Source of the DNA: Paraglomus occultum
Taxonomy: Eukaryota; Glomeromycota; Glomeromycetes; Paraglomerales; Paraglomeraceae
DNA: 39,025 bases
NCBI GenBank assembly: GCA_910592205.1
Contig: CAJVPJ010000158.1
Location: 1-39,025, forward strand
Direction: 5' to 3'
Shown here: positions 34,317-39,025 of the stretch, piece after piece
How the letters are laid out: every line of letters begins with the position of its first letter
Numbering within the stretch: position 1 is the stretch's first letter
Translations under genes and position numbers: made by a program
Notes under the pieces: generated by a model
The model's input: the letters and a program-made list of their open reading frames with translations, nothing else
What the model was told of the DNA's origin: nothing
Database searches by the model: none

Positions 34317-36528
34317 TTTTTAAAGAAAGTAGAAATCGTCCATTCGAGAGCATCGTATGACAAATTTAAGTTACACGAGGTGAAATCCGTTTTTTGCTAA
34401 TTTTCGGTCGGGGTTTCAAGCTATTACTATTACCAGATCAGTATTCTACTCAGAGGATCATGCGACATAATAAATTCAATTAGTGCTAACGTCGAACGTC
34501 TTTTTGATGAGGAAACAACGATTCCACAGCCGAAAAGACAACATATCAACAGAAGAGCGATTTATAAACTCGCTCTCCACTCTTTTAATTCTATATTGCG
34601 TAATAACTGGCGCAATCTATGTCTGATTTGAACATTGTCATGATATTTGTGTTTTACTCAGAATCATCTCCAATAGATTACGCGTTTGAAGAGCTTTTCT
34701 CGTAACACGCTGTATGTTTGTGCAATATAATTTGTTTTGATCAATCCTAGCTTTCGTTGCCTGGCAATAGTCCGCCTTAAATTATAGAGAAATTTACGAC
34801 ATTCAATATAAGTAAAGTATGCCCAAACGCTGTGGGAAATTAGGATTATTTATAGTCGAGAATGAAATGCAAAATACTCTAATGAATTATGGTAATAACA
34901 CCTCTCTGTTCATAAGCTATTAAATGAAGCATAAAACTTATTCCTTATTTTAACCGCTGTGGCACACTAGTCAAAAAATCTCATCATCACGCGAGCCTTC
35001 AACAGTTTCTCTATTAGGATAAGTTAATTATAAGGAAGGTTTCTATCGTTTTGAGCTCCATTTGCAATTGTCACCTCTTGCGTATCACAAGTCCGATCTC
35101 GATCCGCGACACAGCAAAACCGTTCCAATCCTATTCGACAGAATATACCAATCTTCCTCCGACAATACTTGGTTTTTTACGATCTCATGCGTCCGAAACG
35201 ATGAATTCTTGATCGTTGTCTAAAGTTCGTCACGAGCATCCACACGATTTTGCATAATATACAGTCGACTCACCGCGGGAGACCGTGCGCTTAGAGATGA
35301 AATGAACTCATGGAGTGGTAACACGTGTCACGGGCACTAATATTAATCTTTGCGTAATATGTTCAGTTTATATTTATTGAAATACTGATTTCAGTATTGG
35401 ACGGCCTGATCGTAGGGAAATCTGCGATGGAAAATAATATTTTATAAAAAAGTTCTGTCTAGTTTTGAAAGATGAATCGTTTGCATGAAACTTAAATAAA
35501 TCGATTGCATGAAACCGATCAAAAATAGCTTAATAAATTAAAATTTATGGTTGATTAAATGGGCTGATACCATAAACATGACAAACGTTCTGCAACATAA
35601 CTCTTTCCAATGGACTTTATTTACTGACAGACTCTTATCAAACTTTATGTTGTAGTGACTGACATTACGATTTACCTCATGCACGACGAGACAATGTTGG
35701 CTTATTTTAATAAAACGACGAGTAACTTCTCTTTTTTAGAGGTTGTTGCAAACAGAATTGTAACTTTTTCTACTGACATTTTCTTCTGGAGGGCTACTCA
35801 ATAATTCACTGCATGTGAGATAACTCGACATTCCATGCTGTGTTTTAATCCACGATTTTCCAAGGTCGACTACAATCTTTTTGCGTTGTGTTTCGCTATA
35901 ACTAGCGCCAGTGTTTAGACAAATGTTTATGTCCATCTGGAATAATTATGAAACCTGGGTTGATGTTTTTTATGATTATGAAAAGCAAGTTCCCATCATG
36001 AGATAATTATTTATACATTTATTTTAACCTCAACAGCGACAAACACCTACGCTTGACGTTGGTCATATAAAAGGCTGAATAAAAAGACAGGAAATAGTAG
36101 TTTAGTAATAATAAGACGTTTAGCAACAACTTTTAATCTGATTAAAAAATAGTATTCGATTTTGTCACGCCTATGTGATAAAACAAAACCGTTGATTATA
36201 ATATTATTAATCATGTATTAAAAGCGTTAAAAATAAAATATCATCGAATATATTTTTATGGAGATCAAGAAATAGCAGTACTTACTTGAAGTAAAGAAAA
36301 AGGATAATATCGTGATAGATAAAATTTGGACCATTTATAAACACTTTACAACGTTGTTGACATTAACTTCCATAAAATAACGTTTAAACCAACAGTTGAG
36401 TAACCACTGAAATCGTAAAATGGAAGCATGCATCATAACTTGTAATGCATGCATGCCCGAGTACGAAATCCCAATATCAGAATTAGAAGGTAGAATAAAC
36501 TAAGGTAACTAGTTAAGATTAACTGGTC
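34317..36528. other. AT-rich spacer
   Basis: The first 100 bp are the GPATCH11-like promoter. A minus-strand frame at 35736-35936 (66 codons) has no recognised motif. No RNA gene or element boundary was found. Confidence 0.4.
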
Positions 36529-36769
36529 AAATACCGTATCCTCTCGTGAATAAGCACCTATGTGAATAAACACCCCCCTCGATTACCACTATTAGCAACA
36601 TAACCCTTTCCCCACAAGCAGTTTATTACATAATAACAGGTAATTATAAAAGCTTTTATAAAAAGTCTTCGTTACTGCGATTACTGTTAGATAACCCCCT
36701 AAAGTTTATTTATGTGATGGTCGTCGATCATTTTCATATAATTAAAGGGGGTGCGAGGATACGGTATTT
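36529..36769. mobile_element. MITE-like non-autonomous element with 15-bp TIRs
   Basis: The left end (36529-36543, AAATACCGTATCCTC) and right end (36755-36769) are perfect inverted 15-bp repeats 241 bp apart. Similarity extends outward (GGTCAAATACC against GTTAAAATACC) and inward to C-rich CACCCCC tracts on both sides. Near the left end a GTGAATAA[A/G]CACC unit is repeated twice (36546-36572). A perfect 18-bp palindrome (TTATAAAAGCTTTTATAA, 36644-36661) sits almost at the centre. There is no coding capacity. A clear target-site duplication is not visible. Confidence 0.7.
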
Positions 36770-37703
36770 TAACTTGATGCGATGGTCCAGATTTCGACGC
36801 ATTGTTTAGTAAATAATGAACGTGCAATTATTAATTTATTAATTATTAATAGCGATAGTCATCAGGAGATTCTAGACTGGAATTGCTGTTCAGCTATACT
36901 GAGTGAATAAAAATTCTATTTGTAGACACTTAATTATAAAGGTAAGTATATGGTTTGAATTTTGAAAAAAAAGGCAATATAAGGTATGTGGATAATATTT
37001 ACACTGACAAATAATGAAACAAAACATTTATGATAATGTATTTGACCTTATTACAACTGTCAACATTCGCATTCATTGCTGCATTGTTGTTGGATAAAGC
37101 GATTGTGTTGCTCGAAGAAATTCACACTAACCGAACGATTAACTGTCAGCAGAAAGTAATAGGACTTCTTTCCGAGACTATGTGTTTTGTCTTTCCAATA
37201 ACTTTTTAATATTACAACCATCCTGGATGTCAATAGCCATACTCGCTTGTCGCTTCAATCACAAAATTCTATCGTGTCACCCACGTGATACATATCAAAT
37301 AGTTACTCTCGATGCCGAGGTCTATAAATACCATAACGATAAGGGAGTACTTTAATTTAAGCACAGAGAGCACATCGTCCGTGCAGAAAACAGATTCCGA
37401 ATTGTTATTTGGGAAAAAAAGTCCCTTCTAATTTAGCCAAGAGCCAGTTATCAGATCAATGATTTGTAATTTTGAAAAAGAGGCAATTGATAAGAGTAAC
37501 AGTTTAAACATACTTACGCTGTTAGTGTTACAAGCACGGTTCGAATTACCGTACTTAAATCACAGTAGACGTTGTGTTTTGTTTATGGTAGTCGGCAGCC
37601 AATCATAATTCATGTCGAAAGGCCAATCAATTAATTAAATCGTGCCAGAAGCATATTCTTCGTCTATAATTACATCATCACTATTATTATTATTGGCATA
37701 AAC
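36770..37703. other. Spacer and SAC gene promoter
   Basis: AT-rich. A GGTTCGAATTACC sequence near 37537 resembles a tRNA B box, but no cloverleaf fits around it. Palindromic AATTATTAATTT-type runs occur at 36826-36850. Confidence 0.4.
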
Positions 37704-39025
37704 ATGTTTCAACGAAGGACAACTCCAACAGAACAAACACAGGCGGCACCTTCTATTCATCGAAAGATTACGTTATCTATCGACACGGATTCATTCGTAT
37801 TGACAGGTGGCAATGATATAGTGGAAATCGATTTAGACACCGGAAATCTATCCGTCAAAGGTAAAGAGAAATTTATCCCAAAGAACGAAATAAAGTTACT
37901 GGATTAACCAACTCTATTTTATAGATGACTATATGCCAACACCTACCACAAGACATTATGAAATTTACGGAATAATCGGATTCATTAAGCTGCTAAGCAG
38001 TCAGTATGTTTCTGATGATTAATTTTCATTAATATGAAGCGTATAAGACGGCTCCACTCATGTTTATTCATATATTATTCAAACATATGAACAGACAACT
38101 ATATTATAGTCATTACTAATCGCAGACCTCTTGGTCAGATTCAAGGGAAGACTATTTATGCCATTACGAGAATTGCCGTGGTTCCATTCGAATATGAAGA
38201 AGCTTGCCGTGTTTTAGACCGTCGTGTAAGCTATCTGATCTTTGATATTGTTTGTGTTAATTCCTATACTCAATACGAACTTTCTTTATGAGTAGGTTGT
38301 CAGAGAGGTTGATGAGGATTTGTCATCGACATCCGATACCTTCTCGATCCCTATTCCGTCTCATGGTCGTGTTACATCCGAAGACGTTGACCCTGCAACA
38401 ATAATGATATCAGAGAGGGAGCTATCATCCACTCCGGAATCAACGACACCACTTAGTCAATCACTTTCCACAGAAATTACCGAAACTAAGGTTATGTCAA
38501 CGGATGTTACGTCTTCGAGACCTTCCAGAATTGAAGCGTTCAGACAGCCTGTGAATTCATTGTTTGCGAAAATGAAATCGGCTTTCACCAAGAGACCTTC
38601 GTCAGCTGCGTCTGACACATCCGATGATGCTGACAAAGATGGCGAGTTCGAGAGTGTAACAATATCGGAAACTGTTGTCTTTCGTCAAGTCACCCCTGAG
38701 GGTGAATATAAGGAGGACGAGAATGACAAAAAAGAATGTAAGGAGGATGAGAACGATAAAAAGGGCTTTGGGGCGGCTGCTAAGAGATTAACAGTAATGG
38801 CTTGGGATGGGCTAAAAAACGAGGTTGTCGGCGTACGCGACGTGGTCGGTTTGAACAACGTATCGGATTTTAAGGTAAGAAAGGAAACGATGAATAAGAA
38901 TGCGTTTTATACGGTTTCATCCTGGCAAGTCGCTTATGATAACAATCTATGGTATATAAGATATTGGATGAACGCATAATAAAAGAGATTGTGTTACTGT
39001 TCCGAGGAGAGTCCTTTTACTTTTC
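37704..39025 (+). CDS. SAC-domain phosphoinositide phosphatase, N-terminal part
   Basis: Five exons were rebuilt: 37704-37860, 37925-37999, 38095-38225, 38296-38874 and 38961 to the window edge, giving about 335 residues with consistent phases. SAC phosphatases remove phosphates from phosphoinositides on membranes. The N-terminal beta-strands (ITLSIDTDSFVL, IVEIDLDTGNLSVKD) are followed by the SAC signature YEIYGIIGFIKLL, NYIIVITNRRPLGQIQ, KTIYAITRIAVVPFEYEEA and, after exon 4, ERIIKEIVLLFRGESFYFS, the strand that opens the conserved 'FYFS' core. Exon 4 (193 codons) inserts a disordered Ser/Thr/acidic region, with a 10-residue near-duplicate (KEDENDKK twice), inside the SAC domain. The catalytic CX5R motif lies beyond the window. 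The presence of the FYFS strand in phase supports the model. The Sac1 or Sac2-like subfamily cannot be decided here. Confidence 0.82.

Noticed and set aside
37525-37560. tRNA B-box-like GGTTCGAATTACC
   Set aside because: No matching acceptor, D-arm or anticodon arm can be folded around it.
1-39025. CRISPR array, rRNA gene, riboswitch or prophage
   Set aside because: No regular spacer-repeat pattern, no rRNA signatures and a clearly eukaryotic spliced context.

Overview
The window is nuclear DNA of a filamentous fungus, most likely a Mucoromycota lineage close to the arbuscular mycorrhizal Glomeromycotina. The genes have many short GT-AG introns (about 60-100 bp, a few of 200-400 bp) and lie in long, very AT-rich spacers. 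They include a fungal-type septin, a mitochondrial-type ArgJ, an alpha-actinin-type actin-binding protein and tandem secreted double-psi beta-barrel proteins. A broken protein kinase at the left edge has the segment order typical of the expanded kinase families of Rhizophagus and relatives. The assignment rests on recognised protein motifs, not on any database search.

Layout. 181-1035: kinase N-lobe fragment and a small unrecognised two-exon ORF. 2168-4348 (-): intronless protein with two calponin-homology-like domains. 5023-7448 (-): tandem pair of secreted DPBB (RlpA/barwin-like) genes with different low-complexity tails. 7449-10456: gene-poor. 10457-11892 (+): argJ. 13104-14066 (-): decayed integrase of a mobile element. 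14667-15573 (+): ribosomal protein uL23 (L23a). 16318-18341 (-): septin with nine exons. 18898-20045 (-): mitochondrial ribosome recycling factor. 20046-26829: gene-poor, AT-rich block holding a hairpin, a repeated 11-mer and about 1.8 kb of purine-skewed DNA that reads as broken coiled coil. 26830-28744 (+): 14-3-3 protein. 29948-30799 (-): YABBY-like/HMG-like small protein. 32986-34316 (-): GPATCH11-like G-patch protein. 36529-36769: MITE-like element. 37704-39025 (+): 5' part of a SAC-domain phosphoinositide phosphatase, cut by the window edge.

The intact genes are mostly housekeeping: cytoskeleton (CH protein, septin), arginine synthesis and mitochondrial translation (ArgJ, RRF), cytosolic translation (uL23), signalling (14-3-3, SAC phosphatase), RNA processing or centromere function (GPATCH11-like) and secretion (DPBB pair). 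I see no operon-like or pathway cluster.

Exon structures were rebuilt by hand from splice signals, reading phase and family motifs. The most unusual points are a likely GC-AG intron in the RRF gene, a predicted 9-nt microexon in the GPATCH11-like gene, an unresolved first junction in the YABBY-like gene, the coiled-coil block in which TAA/TAG often fall where glutamine would fit, and the SAC domain split by a disordered insert.
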